64,000 nt of DNA from Allomyces arbusculus (GCA_027604705.1 JADHYV010000010.1:186001-250000); one strand, 5' to 3'. Shown: positions 35,406 through 46,451, counted from the stretch's first letter. A program made the numbers and translations. Notes: generated by a model not told the origin, from the sequence alone.

Positions 35406-37235
35406 TTAGGATCGCCCTCGATGCAGATATCCAATATTCTGTTCCAAATCCTTCAGCACGTCCTCAGACATCGAGATACCGGTCGTCCAGCAGCTGACGC
35501 GAATCTCAACGCGCCGCGCAAGTTTTGCTGGAAGACGGCGAGCCCACGCCACCAGCCCATGGCCAAACCGGTCATCGACATGGCAGGAAAACAAGCTCAA
35601 TCGGCGCAGCGACAATGGCAAGTTAGCAGCCCACTCGTATGGGTCGGGGTCATCATTCAAGATGCGGCCATTGCCAGTCAAACGGAGCTCGACGATCGTG
35701 GGTGGAAGCGCGCGCGGTAATTCGGTGAGCAGGTTGAAGGATAAATCGAGCCGGCGCAGGTGCAGTGGCCAGCCATTTGGAAACATATCCGTCAGGGACG
35801 ACGAGGTCAGCCTGTTCCTGCTCAGAGCCAGCGTTTCGAGCGACTCCCACACCCCAGACCACAACGCAACAAGGTCTTGCACTTTGCCCAGCTCAACGCA
35901 GGCTTCCACGTTCAGCTCGCGGAGCGTGGGCGGGAGACGGATCGCCGCAAGTCCACTTGATGCAAGTGCAGTTGACCCAATCACTTCGAGCTTGCGCAAG
36001 GTCGGAGCCACCCGCGAAATCACGACCTGCGTCCACTGTGGTTGCCATGTCAAAAAACCCACTTCGAGCGATTGCATGACCATCGGAAAGCAAGCCAGTA
36101 CGGAATTGACAATTGCAGCCAACTCTTCATCGTCGCTAGATTCAAATAGCCCCGTATCGTGCAACTGCAGGTTCACATTCTCAATTTGCAGCGGCTCCTG
36201 CACTGACCGCACGGATGAGGGCGCATTGGGAAGCGTGCGCGGGTGGATGTAGAAGAGCGTCAACTCCTTGAGGGGCACAGCGACACGACTGGCCTGCTTC
36301 TGAACGAGCGCAGCATACAAATCTGCCCAATACACAACGGGCCAGGCATAGTGGTGCAGCTCGATCAACTGCGAAAGGAGCGGAATGCGCTCAATCAGGG
36401 CACGAGCGCACGCTCGCCCATAGTCCGACCGGGCATCCCAGCATTCTGCGCTCACTTCAACTTGCAACTGCTCAAGTGTTGGAGGGAGATGCATCATGAC
36501 GTGAGCAAGCATGGTGTCATGACTGGCATGTTCATCGGCGTCAATCGAGAGCAAAAGCGAGCGCAAGAACGGCGGCATATGCTCTGCGAGAAGCGCAAAT
36601 GCCAAGTGCGAGCGATCAGAAACGTAGATGGAAAGCGACTGCAACGTGCTCGGCAACTCGCAACAACGTGCATCTGGTATGGCGCCATCGCCATTCTGCA
36701 ACACCAGCGTCTGTAATTGAGGTGGGAGCGCGACACGAGCGACGTCACTACTCTTGATCTTATACCTCCGGATTTGCTCGCTCGGAATCATGATCAAAGA
36801 CCATTTTGAACACGCCCCGGAAGCAATTCGGTAAGTGCTACTGGCAGAGACTGCAAACGACACGGGCATGCGCTCCTTGGACCGGAGCGGGAGCACCAGA
36901 TACCACTGCAGACTAGGTTGCGGAGCAGACGTCTGCAAGTGGGCGCGTGCTGGGACAAATGCAACAAAACTCCCAACCGTCAACACTTCCATCGAAAGAA
37001 AAGATTCCATGGATCCGCCGTCGTGGTTGTCAACAACTCGCCATTCCCCGTCGCCAGCTGGAGTGCGCACTGCCGTCTGGACCGCAGGCACGTACAGAAC
37101 AGGAGAGGTCAATGCGAGATTCAGCAATGACTCGCGGGGCCACATGTCGCGCACGAACAGGCACAGTTTTTCGAGGACATCAAATGGCAACTGCTCGATG
37201 TGCGACGGAGCTTGCGTTGGTGTGAGAGGCTGCAT
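35406..37235 (-). CDS. F-box / leucine-rich-repeat protein
   Basis: A single exon of 609 residues. The N-terminus has an F-box-like helix pair (IEQLPFDVLEKLCLFVRDMW, then LLNLALTSPVLYVPAV), where SCF ubiquitin ligases bind Skp1. From about residue 170 to the end there are irregular leucine-rich repeats (LPPQLQTLVLQNG; LPSTLQSLSIYV; LPPTLRELNVEAC; LETLALSRNRLTSSSL; HLRRLDLSFNLLTELP) forming a likely substrate-binding solenoid. Third-codon GC is lower than in most neighbours, which suggests a younger or faster evolving gene. Many zoosporic and other fungi carry expanded families of such proteins. The substrate is unknown. The frame has no interruptions, so it appears intact. Confidence 0.75.
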   Translation of the reverse strand: MQPLTPTQAPSHIEQLPFDVLEKLCLFVRDMWPRESLLNLALTSPVLYVPAVQTAVRTPAGDGEWRVVDNHDGGSMESFLSMEVLTVGSFVAFVPARAHLQTSAPQPSLQWYLVLPLRSKERMPVSFAVSASSTYRIASGACSKWSLIMIPSEQIRRYKIKSSDVARVALPPQLQTLVLQNGDGAIPDARCCELPSTLQSLSIYVSDRSHLAFALLAEHMPPFLRSLLLSIDADEHASHDTMLAHVMMHLPPTLEQLQVEVSAECWDARSDYGRACARALIERIPLLSQLIELHHYAWPVVYWADLYAALVQKQASRVAVPLKELTLFYIHPRTLPNAPSSVRSVQEPLQIENVNLQLHDTGLFESSDDEELAAIVNSVLACFPMVMQSLEVGFLTWQPQWTQVVISRVAPTLRKLEVIGSTALASSGLAAIRLPPTLRELNVEACVELGKVQDLVALWSGVWESLETLALSRNRLTSSSLTDMFPNGWPLHLRRLDLSFNLLTELPRALPPTIVELRLTGNGRILNDDPDPYEWAANLPLSLRRLSLFSCHVDDRFGHGLVAWARRLPAKLARRVEIRVSCWTTGISMSEDVLKDLEQNIGYLHRGRS

Positions 37236-37574
37236 TCTGGAACGGAGCTGCAGTTGCTGGAAGACAACCCGAATGTGATAGCGAATTGACAGGAGGGCGG
37301 ATTCGTGGTTAAGGTAAATGCAGGATGATATTGCGAGAAGTTGGCAGTTGTCGATGTTCGCCGACCGATACAGACGAGCTCGGCGTCACATGATGAGAAA
37401 TGGATTTGCATTTCGAACTGGTCACCAACCATCGCTGCGCTTGACCACACAGTCTCTCACAAGACATGCGTGTCATTTGATTTGCAATCTTTGAAGAGCC
37501 CTCCGCTGTTTGTCAGTAAGAATCGTCAGTTGTAAGAGGAACCAACCGGAGTTGTTAAGAGTCTTGAGTTCTTT
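37236..37574. other. intergenic, F-box/LRR promoter to DUF4246 array
   Basis: AT-richer sequence carrying the promoter of the minus-strand F-box/LRR gene and the left border of the DUF4246 array. No gene is seen. Confidence 0.4.
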
Positions 37575-38625
37575 CATGCTCAGCAAAACTTGCGGTGCCC
37601 TCTTCCGCGCGCGCCAACGACCATACCAATGCCGATTGCATCTACAATGCTGTCCCGCGGCGCGAGCGCGTGCTTGCCGACAATATGGTCGGTGCACTCG
37701 CGACGTGCAATATTCGGGCCGACCGTTGGCCCAAGGACCGTGCCAGAACCATTGCCTCGCACGACGAAATGCATTTCATGGAAACACGCAGCCACGACCC
37801 AGATCCCGACCTTCGGTTTTCTGTGAGCGATTTCAATTGGCCAGCGGTGAACGCTCAAACCTTCGCGGGTGCCGACAATGTATTTGTGCACAAGGATGCG
37901 ATGCAAGGCGAGTTGCGCGTGAAGCTCGTGGAGCAGGTTGCTGCGCTACTCGAAAAGGCCGCGTCCAAGATACAGGGCAAGAAACCATCCAAAGACCAGG
38001 ACCAGAACCAGGACCATCACCCCGCCATATCCCCGATGCTGCCGTTTCGAAGCGCTTCCAATCGCTGCCTGTCAATTTTGCTGTTGATGGCGACGGCGTG
38101 TTGCGATCCGGTCATATATCAACCAGTTGTACCCTGAAGCGCACCGATCGCTGTACGAGACGCTCGCGCGCTTGTTTGAGTGCGCGCTACCCCTCCTCGC
38201 GGAGACGCTGGGCCGTCTGCGCTCGCCCGTGCCGCCGGGCACTGAGCCGCTCGAACCGCACGAGTACTACCCGCGGCAGACGGGCGGCGGCGACGACAGC
38301 GAGTACGAAGACGAGTATGAAGAAGAAGAAGAGATTGGGGCGCCGAAACCACCCACCCACCGAGTACGACCCGGGACAGTTTCATTTGAGCCGTACTGCT
38401 TGCGTGGCCGCACGCTCAATGTCATTTCCCCAAGGTCGTCACAATTGACTTGTGCCTCAAACTACCCGTCTACTCGGCTGCTTTTTGGAAAAAGGGGCCA
38501 AACGGCTGGAACTTTGAAGGCCACTGCCCCCTCCCCCCCCCGTGGATCGTCGAAGGCGCGGCCAACGAGGCAATCGTGGCCACAGCCGTGTACTAATGCG
38601 ATATGAACAATGTCAAGGTCGAATC
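37575..38625 (+). pseudogene. DUF4246-family gene, decayed copy B
   Basis: Homology to the intact copy C starts with NADCIYNAVPRRERVLADN and continues through TFAGADNVFV and VKLVEQVAALLEKA. A frameshift near 37990 moves the reading to AVSKRFQSLPVNFAVDGDG, and another near 38110 to YINQLYPEAHRSLYETLARL, FECALPLLAETL and a Glu-rich linker. LRGRTLNVIS follows, then AANEAIVATAVY before a TAA near 38595. After 38625 homology is lost, so the C-terminal third (FPNMYQHQV block) is missing. At least two frameshifts plus a 3' truncation rule out function. It is the first of four copies in the same orientation. Confidence 0.8.
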
Positions 38626-39084
38626 GAAGCTCGATTTTCGCTCTGCTGTGCGGTTGCCGACCCCCGATCCGCGGTTCCCGCGGTTCTTCGGCGACATTTA
38701 AGGTCTTCGGCGTTTGGTGTCTGGCAGAAAGATTTTGCGTTCGTGAGCCGTGTTGTTGTTGGAATATTTGCCGTGTTCTCTGTTGGCTAGTGCATCTTCG
38801 TTCTCTCTCTGGAATGTCCGTCGAAAACGAACCGGCGCTAGCATGGCATGTTGGTCGAGCCAGGTGGTCAGGCATGCTGCACGCACGCCTCTCCCATCCC
38901 CACGATTTCGAAAGCGTCGAGTCACATTTGTTCCCACAAAAGCGGGCTTGCCCCGCACATCTTTGACAGTGCCTCTCAATTAGTTACAAGTAAACTGCCC
39001 TCTTCGACACGCCGCACCGTTGCGCACCTCCTCGACCTGCTCTTCCAAATTACGCTCCTCCGCGCTCGACTCTCGGCAACCAAC
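38626..39084. other. spacer between DUF4246 copies B and C, with promoter of C
   Basis: Unrelated in sequence to the DUF4246 coding part. It must hold the promoter of the intact copy. The frame of copy C is open upstream to 38848, but no homologous residues precede the chosen ATG. Confidence 0.45.
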
Positions 39085-40758
39085 ATGAGCGATTCTCATT
39101 TCGATGCTTTGCGCGCGCAGGGCCCCCTGGCACTGCCCTTCACGGACCGTTCTGAGGACTACATGAACGAGCATGCGATTTACCCGGCACGGACTGTGCG
39201 CGAAATGGACATGTGCGCGCTCCTCGAAGCCGTGCGCGACAAGCATCAATGGGCGCGCAAGTGGCAAGACGCGGCCATTCGCGCCAAGCTCACGGCCGAA
39301 ATCAAGGACGTCTCGATTGAGCAGAACATGCCTGAACCCGACTGGCAATACGTGCTCAAGGAGCTCGATTACCAGGCCAAGCACGAACCGATTGCCTCGG
39401 CTGTCGACAATGTGTTTGCGTTGGACGACGCAGTCCCCACGACCGTGCGCACGGCGCTCGTGGAGCAGGTCGCAACGTTACTCGAAAGTGTGCCCGACCG
39501 CTGCAAGGACTGGCACCCGCGGTCAAACAACCAAGTACTCGACTTGGTGCATCCGTCGCTCTTCCCGCTCGTCTACGACCGCACGCTCGTGGTGCCCGAC
39601 GGCGATACGGCCGTTTCGCTCGACAACTGGAAACTGCGGCTGGGCGGTGGAAAATCCGTCGCCGCGCCAGTCAACCTCCAAGACTGGTCGCGCGACATTC
39701 CTGACAAATTTGTGTCGTCGCGCTTCCAATGGTTGCCTGCCGATTTCGCTGTCAACGCCGACGGCAAGGTCGAGATCCTGTCCTATGTCAACAATTTGCA
39801 CCCGGAACGGCACCGCGCGCTCTACTCGACGCTCGCACACGTTTTCGAGTCGGCTCTGCCGCTCCTTGAGCGCGTTTTAGCACGCCTGCACCGGCCGGTC
39901 CCGCTGCGCATTCGGCCGTCGCCTCGCACGTGGTACGACTGTGAACCGGAGCTGGACGAGGACGCGTCCGACTATGACGAGCGAATGGACGAATGGTATG
40001 AGACGCGCATGCCCGAGATCCCGGACCCGCCCACCAAGTACGATACCAAGGGCAACGCGCTGTCGCCGCTCAGCTTGCGCGGTCGCACGCTCAAGGTCAT
40101 CACCAAACTCGCCAATATCCACCTGACCCCGTCAAACCCGACCTATCCAGGCGGGTCGTGGCACATTGAAGGCATGGCCAACGAGGCCATCGTGGCCACG
40201 GCACTCTACTACTCCGATATGGTCAATATCTCCGAGTCGAAGCTGCGGTTCCGCAGTGGCATCCAGGGGCCCGACTACGAGCAATCCGACTTTCGCGGCA
40301 TGGGCATTGTCTACGGCCTTGGGTCAAGTTCGGCGCTGGTCCAGGACCGCGGCGCCGTGACGGCACGCCATGGGCGACTTGTGGCTTTTCCCAACATGTA
40401 CCAGCACCAGGTCGCGCCATTTGAGCTCGCCGACAAAACCAAGCCGGGCCACCGCAAGATCGTCGCATTCTTTTTGGTGGACCCGAGCTCGCCACTCGGT
40501 GACCGTGTCGTATCGACGAGCCGCGTCCCACCGCAGCAGGCCGAGTGGGTGGCCGACGTGTGGGCGGCCCAGCGGCGCGCGTTCCCTCCCAGGGCGCCGC
40601 GCGAAGTAGTCGATATGATTGTGAATGAGGTCGGCGCGGTAATGACGCTCGACGAGGCTAAGGCGCTGCGGCTTGAGCTAATGGATGAGCGCACCGCATT
40701 TGTTGACGTGAGCAACAAACTCACATTCCAACAGTCTTTCAATTTGTGTGAGCACTAA
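39085..40758 (+). CDS. DUF4246-family protein, intact copy C
   Basis: A single exon of 557 residues. The family is common in fungi and biochemically undescribed. Blocks in order are PDWQYVLKELDYQAKHEPI (about 92-110), VLDLVHPSLFPLVYDRTLVV (151-170), FQWLPADFAVNADGKVEIL and YVNNLHPERH (213-245), and LRGRTLKVITKLANIHLTP (331-349). Then follow GGSWHIEGMANEAIVATALY with an H-x-E pair, and FPNMYQHQVAPFEL followed by KPGHRKIVAFFLVDP (433-468). The H-x-E pair followed downstream by a conserved His and by GHRKI recalls the 2-oxoglutarate/Fe(II) double-stranded beta-helix, so an oxygenase role is a reasonable inference, not established here. The start matches copy A (MSD...). It is flanked by decayed copies on both sides. 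Confidence 0.85.
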   Translation: MSDSHFDALRAQGPLALPFTDRSEDYMNEHAIYPARTVREMDMCALLEAVRDKHQWARKWQDAAIRAKLTAEIKDVSIEQNMPEPDWQYVLKELDYQAKHEPIASAVDNVFALDDAVPTTVRTALVEQVATLLESVPDRCKDWHPRSNNQVLDLVHPSLFPLVYDRTLVVPDGDTAVSLDNWKLRLGGGKSVAAPVNLQDWSRDIPDKFVSSRFQWLPADFAVNADGKVEILSYVNNLHPERHRALYSTLAHVFESALPLLERVLARLHRPVPLRIRPSPRTWYDCEPELDEDASDYDERMDEWYETRMPEIPDPPTKYDTKGNALSPLSLRGRTLKVITKLANIHLTPSNPTYPGGSWHIEGMANEAIVATALYYSDMVNISESKLRFRSGIQGPDYEQSDFRGMGIVYGLGSSSALVQDRGAVTARHGRLVAFPNMYQHQVAPFELADKTKPGHRKIVAFFLVDPSSPLGDRVVSTSRVPPQQAEWVADVWAAQRRAFPPRAPREVVDMIVNEVGAVMTLDEAKALRLELMDERTAFVDVSNKLTFQQSFNLCEH

Positions 40759-40979
40759 TGTATGTTGTCGGCTCTCAATTTGCGCGACGATGCTTCTCAA
40801 TTTGCAAGACGCTGATGCTTCTTGAATATATTGCTAGCTTTCATCCTTTGCTTCAGTCTTTTCATGGCATTTGTATACAATCTGGGCTGTCATGCCCACT
40901 GCTCGTTCACCTCCAGCGCAAGCATGCTGCGATGTGGCCATCTCGAAACGATTACCATGCTTTACACGTACTGAAGGCT

Positions 40980-41608
40980 GCTGGTTGACAATTTGTTTGC
41001 TCTGGACGACGCATTAACAGGCCAGATGCGCGTTGCACTCGCTTTTTGGTCACGGCTTGGCTCGAAAACGGTACTGACCACCGATTGGGAGTGTTTGTAG
41101 CCTGACCAGGCCCTCAACCTCGTTGACCCGTCGCTCTTCCCACTTGTTTACCATCGCACGCTCTTCTTGCCCGAGACCATCACATCTGTGACGTTGGAAT
41201 ATTGGAAATCGCATCTGGGCGTTGGCGAGTCATTTGATGCACCCTCATCTGCTCCCTTTGAACAGACCCACGCGATACTCCCGACGAGTCTTTGTCGCCA
41301 CAGTTCCAATGGTTGCCGGCCGATTTTGCGATTGACCTGATGGAAAGGTTGATCTTCCATCTTACATCAATAATTTGCACCCGGGACGGCACACCGTCGA
41401 CTCTACCCACTGCTTGCACGTATTTTCGAGTGTGCGCTGCCGCTGTTTGAGCGTGCACTGGCGCACTTGCACGATCCGGTCCTGCTGCGCATCAAGATGC
41501 CGCGAGCGACGTGGCATGGGCCTCATTTTGGACAAACTGAATGCGGTCATAGAGCTCGGCGGCCGCACCGGCCATGACAACGACCCTCTCCCGCCTCGCA
41601 CTTTGTGA
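40980..41608 (+). pseudogene. DUF4246-family gene, decayed copy D1
   Basis: Homology starts inside the N-terminal domain (LVDNLFALDDAL) and continues with LNLVDPSLFPLVYHRTLFLP, LEYWKSHLGVGESFDAP and, after a frame change near 41290, FQWLPADFAIDLM and the NNLHP region. At least one stop and two frame changes occur, and the C-terminal half is missing. Divergence from copy C is greater than that of B, so it is probably older. Confidence 0.7.
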
Positions 41609-41639
41609 TCAAAGTGCCAAACTACCAGGCCGACTGCTG

Positions 41640-42200
41640 CAGCCGTTGAGAATGTTTTTGCCGTTTTTGCCGTTTTTGCCTCAGACGATGCGGCGCCAGG
41701 CAATGTGCACGCGGCGCTGATGGACCAAATCGTCAGCCTGCTCAAAAACGGGCCTGAATGCAATAACCAGGTTCTTGAACTCGTGCATCCACTGCCTACC
41801 CGCTCGCCTATAAAAATTATCGATTCTTGCCCGAGAGAACTGCCCCCATCACGCCCGATAACTGGCAGATGCATTTGGGCGGTGGCACTCCAACCAAACA
41901 GACGGCAGCGCTGTACTTGTGCAATCTCGGCACCATGACCGACGCGGAGATATGTACAGGATCGGTCCTGGGTCTTCCTTGGTTCAGGGGCATGGGACTG
42001 TGACGGCGATCAATGGGCGGCTCCTGGTCTTTTCGAATACCGACTAGCGCCAGATGATGCCGTTTGAACTGGTGGAAAAGACGCGACTGGGTCACCTCGA
42101 GGTCGTTTTCTTTGCGCTCATGGATTCGACCTTGCTCTTGGCGACAGCGTTGTGCCGACCAGTTGGGTCCCACTGCAACTCGCATGCACAATTCGCTATT
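41640..42200 (+). pseudogene. DUF4246-family gene, decayed copy D2
   Basis: A second array member with N- and C-terminal parts but no middle. VENVFAVFAVFASDDAAP and VHAALMDQIVSLLKN match the N-terminal third. Then ITPDNWQMHLGGGTPTKQTA resembles the NWKLRLGGGK region, and after a jump SSLVQGHGTVTAINGRLLVF and QMMPFELVEKTRLGHLEVV match the C-terminal third. A stop lies in the NTD*RQMM segment. A 9-base unit (ccgtttttg) is repeated in tandem near 41650-41680, giving VFAVFAVF. It ends about 150 bases from the MSH5 stop. Confidence 0.7.
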
Positions 42201-42355
42201 CGTCCCGCGCGACGTCGACGCTGTTCGAACCATTTGGCCATTTCCAGTGTGCATGTCGTTGGCAGCATCTCTACCACATCAGACAAAGCTGACCTATCTC
42301 CCGCTCTTGATTCTCGCAAGACTCCTGGGCCAGGTATCCAATGCCTCACAGCCCA

Positions 42356-45300
42356 TCACATTGTCGCCACCGTCCTTTCCTCCTCCCACTCCATTCCATC
42401 CAAAACCACATACACCCCATCCAAATCCATCCCTTGCAGATCCGGCGTGCACGTCGTTGGCACCTCCTCCCCCGCCCTCGCGTTTCCAACCTCTGCACGG
42501 GACTCAGCCGCGCAAGATGCACTCTCGGACGCCGCCGCCGCACCCGATCCACGCACGAGATAGTCCCCATTCCGCATTCCCGTGACATCTGCGACCAGCG
42601 CGTCCAGCTGCTTGGGATCATACAAATCCGCGTACAAGAACCGCTCGACCAACGCACGTGTCCTGCTCTCGACCGCATGCCGCGCCGCGTGCCCGTACAG
42701 CGGGTCCATGCGCTCGAGTTGCGCGAACCGGTGCGACGCCTCGAGACCTAGTGGGCACATGAGCGAGACACAGGTGTGGTCGCGCGCGGGAGAAGAGAAA
42801 TTGTGTGGCGTACCGCGGTTCACGACACGCGCGGGCACGCCCGCGAGCAGCGCGCATAGGCCGCCGAGAGATTCGACGCAGCGGCCCTCGACGACGCGGT
42901 AGAGAAAGACGAGCTCGTCGTCGTGGTTGCGGAAGACGCGAGTGGTCAGGTACCGGATCGGGAGAGCGTCGGCGAGGAGCTTGTTGGCGTGGATCTCTGT
43001 TCGGCCAGAAGCGAGCATCAGCAACTTGCGGAAAAGTTGGTAAGGTAAAAAAAAGTACCATGGTAGTGCGTCGCGGCGAGGACGAGCGGCGCCTGGTCGC
43101 CCATCGTCGCAAAATGGTGCAGAACACCGACGAGCAACCCGATCCCATCTTCGGTGCAGGTACCCTTGCCGAACTCGTCAATGAGGACAAGAGACCGGGA
43201 CGTCGCTTGCCGCACAGCGTGGCTGACCTGTTGCAGGTCGATCATGAACGCGCTCTCCATCTACCATCCGACGCGTGGGTTGAGCAATACACCCTACAGC
43301 ACCATCCGCCTATCAAACGCACCCGAGAAACCGACTCGCGCGCCGCGACTCGCGTCAAGATCTTATCCGTGAGCGGCACCTGCGCGCCGCTCGCCGCGGG
43401 CACATAACTGCCCAAGTGCGCGAGGTATACGATCACGCCGACCATTTTCAGGTAGACCGACTTGCCCGACGAGTTGGGCCCCGTGAGCAGCGCGAGCCGC
43501 GGCGCGCCCGCACTCCCGAGCTCGATATCGTTTGGGATCGCTTGCGGCGTGGCCGTCGCCGCCGCCGGCGCACCCCCTGCACGTCCACGGGCCCGGCTCG
43601 GTGCGGTAACCCCCGCAGCAACCGCAAGTTCCAGAATCGGGTGCCGCGTGCGGACCGCGTGAAGTCCGACCCCACCCTCGACCAGCACTGGCCGCGTGTA
43701 ATCAAACCGCGCCGCGGCCTCGGCGAGACTCATCAAACAATCCAAGTCGACCAAATGCCGGTGCACTTGCAAGAGAACGTGCTCGACGGGTTTCAGGTGC
43801 GTGCGCAGGGCGTGCAAGATCTCAATTTCGTGGTCAGCGAGAAGGCCGTGCACGTCGCCGACGTGCGCATCGAGCGCGCGCATTTGCGCGTTCTTAAAGT
43901 AGACATTTCCTGGGGTGCGGAACTGAATGTCCATTCCGGCCACGCCGTCGATATGCATTGGGAGCAGGACGCGCGCGATCTCGGCGTCGGAGACGTCGGT
44001 CATCGTCGAGTCGGTCCCGGTCGCGGCGGCAGTGCCTGTCGGGTGGAGAGTCGTCGTCGCATGGTGCGGGTGCACAGTGCCGTTGCTCAGCGTCAGGTCA
44101 GCGACGGTGGTCGGTGGGCGCGACGCCGACGACCCGGCGGCGCCGCGGCCCGAGTACATGGCAGCGCTCAGGTCCATGTAGGTCGCCGGGTCCACGTCCA
44201 TCGGATCCGATGTCGCGTCGCTCGCAAGAACAGCACGCACGTATCGCGCGAGCACTGTGCGCGAAACGGCGACCAGGAACCCGAGTTGTGGGAAGTACAG
44301 GACGTGCACGTGCGCGGCGAGTGGTGGCGGCATCTGCGCGGCTACGTCGGTGGCCACATTGCCGAGCAAGTCTTCCAGGTCGGCGTACTGCTTGCGCAGG
44401 TCGTCGAGTTCTTGGTCAACGCCCTCGTGAATCACGATGCGACGCTGTCGCCGGGACGCGTCGAGGTCAATCACGGGCGTGATGAGGTCGAGGACGGAAC
44501 GGAGCGCCGCACGTGGAGACATGGACGAACGCGACGTGATCGTGTCAGATGACGATGTGTCCGGCTCGGATGAGACCATGGCCAGCAACCGGTCGAGTGC
44601 GGTCGCGTCGCGATCTGCGGCGAGCCCAGCCGGCGCACGGAGTTGAGGGAGTGTATCGAGCACAGTTTCAGCCGCGCGCGCAAACTGCGCGACCAAGTGC
44701 CAGTCCATGTACGAGAACACTTGTCGCCCGAGAATGCGCGGTACTGCGCGCACATTGACCAAGAACCCGCGCACTTGCTTGACCGCCGCGGCATTACTCG
44801 GGTCCAAGAACGTGGCGACCGCAGCGAACCGACCCTCGATCGCGTGCTTGGTCGCAAGCGGGCGCGCCATCCACTGCCGCAACGTCCATTTCCCGTCTGC
44901 CGTGCGTGTGTGGTTGAGCACGTCGTAGAGGCACGCGTAGGGCGTCGTCCCCGCGCGACGGCCTCCAGCGCACAGCGGCGCCCCAGGCACGGCAAAGACT
45001 TGCAGTGATTCGAGCGTGTCGGGGCTCAAGTGCAGGTAGGCGGTGGGCGAAAAGCCACGGATGGACGTGATTTGAAACGCGGCGTTGCCATAGGACGCGA
45101 CGAGATGCGCCGAGGCCGAGACGGCGGGCACCCAGGACGAGTGCTGAGACCCGCCGCTACCGTCGTGGACGGACCTGGCGTGCGATGAGGACGACCGCAC
45201 ACCGTGCGTGGCGACTCCGCCGGGTATCATGGCGCGGTGCGTGATCAGGTCGTCGAGCGGCGTCGGCGTGCGTGGCGCATCAACATGGTCAGAACCATGA

Positions 45301-46103
45301 AACGGGTCGAGCGGCCCGGTCTCACCCGCGGTCTCACACATCCCTCCACCGCTCGAGCATGCGGCCATTTCGGCGAGCGCGTCAAGGTACTTGATGAGGG
45401 CGCCCGCACACCCGAGCGTGAGCGGCGCTCGGTCCAAGTCGACGACGGCAGCGAGCCGCGCGGCCGCGTGCTGTGCAGCGTTGTCGAGCCACCACGCTGG
45501 CACCAACACGTCCGACGCGGTGTCATCGCGTGGCGGCTCGCGCAGCAGTCGGACGGCGAGGTTGACGAGCCGGCGGCGCGCGGGCTCGGCGGCAAAGTCG
45601 TGCGCGGGCCGCACTTCCACGGCCGCGGAGCCGTCTCCTTCAGAGCCCTCGGCGCGTTCTCCAGACAGTGGCTCGTGCAAGACGGCAGCCAGCTCATCCG
45701 AGACGCGCGAGTGCGTGAGCGTGACGGCGGGCGCAAGCTGCAGCTTGAGATTGCGCACGACATCAAACTGTGGCGCCGTGTCGGGCAGGTCGGTCTCGGC
45801 CAAGTAGAGCGTGCGGTCGGCCACGTCGAAATACGCGCACCCGACGCGGAAATTGTCGTGGTGCACGGCCGCGATCACGAGCGACGCAGTGCTGCTGCCG
45901 GTCGCCGTCGTCCCCTCGTGCAGCGGGTCCAGCGGCGGCGGCGGCGTGGATCCCAGTGACAGCGGAATGGGTGGAGGTGTCGCAGAGTATGGAAGGGGTG
46001 TCGTGACGGCCGGCGGGCGTGGCGTAGGCCGCGGCGTGGCCGATCGGGAACGGGCACGGGCCGCCGACGTTGCGGACGCTGGACGCGGTCCGGGCGAGGC
46101 CAT
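42356..46103 (-). CDS. MSH5: MutS homologue MSH5 (meiotic recombination)
   Basis: Four exons (46103-43323, 43260-43059, 42996-42814, 42747-42356) encode 1185 residues. MSH5 pairs with MSH4 as a clamp on meiotic recombination intermediates and promotes crossing over. After a 75-residue Pro/Thr-rich leader it has VIAAVHHDNFRVGCAYFDVA and VRNLKLQLAPAVTLTHSRVS, then RGFSPTAYLHLSPDTLESLQ, LNHTRTADGKWTLRQWMARP and LYFPQLGFLVAVSR, a pattern closer to MSH5 than MSH4. Walker A is GPNSSGKS (875-882); ESVSRMESAFMIDLQQV spans a join, Walker B is LVLIDEFGKGT, and the His loop reads ATHYHEIHANKL across another. The third intron is 66 bases, a multiple of three with no stop, so its retention would add 22 residues. 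It is longer than usual (about 850-900) because of the leader, internal Gly/Ala/Ser inserts and an extended tail. Confidence 0.9.
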
Positions 46104-46451
46104 GGTCGCGGTAGTGGTGGTGGCCGTCGTTTCTGCCGTCGCCGGCGCCGTGGACGACGTCTTCTTGGTGCGTCACGTCGAGGACGAGCAGTGCAGCCGG
46201 CCCATGTGCGCGTGAGTGTCGTCGCCAAAACCTCGCATCACGGACGTGATCAACCTTGAGGAGGGCATCGAGTCACTCGCCTGTTACACATATCGAGGAC
46301 GCACAGCCAGTCTACCGCACGCACCACCGCATTGCTCCCCCATCGCGACGACGACGCCCACTACGAATCCAGGACGACGAGGACCCCACTCACAGCTTGC
46401 AAGCGCACCATCAATCTCATACAGCGCATCAAAACGAGCCCACGCGATCCA
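46104..46451. promoter_or_regulatory. divergent promoter MSH5 / Rab escort protein
   Basis: 348 bases between two divergent start codons. It joins a meiosis-specific gene to a housekeeping one, so separate regulatory elements must be packed here. No URS1-like element was confidently found. Confidence 0.45.

Noticed and set aside
37575-42200. Possibility that the repeated unit at the DUF4246 array is a mobile element
   Set aside because: The repeated part is limited to the protein-coding homology; no terminal repeats, transposase or reverse transcriptase is visible, so tandem gene duplication is the simpler reading.
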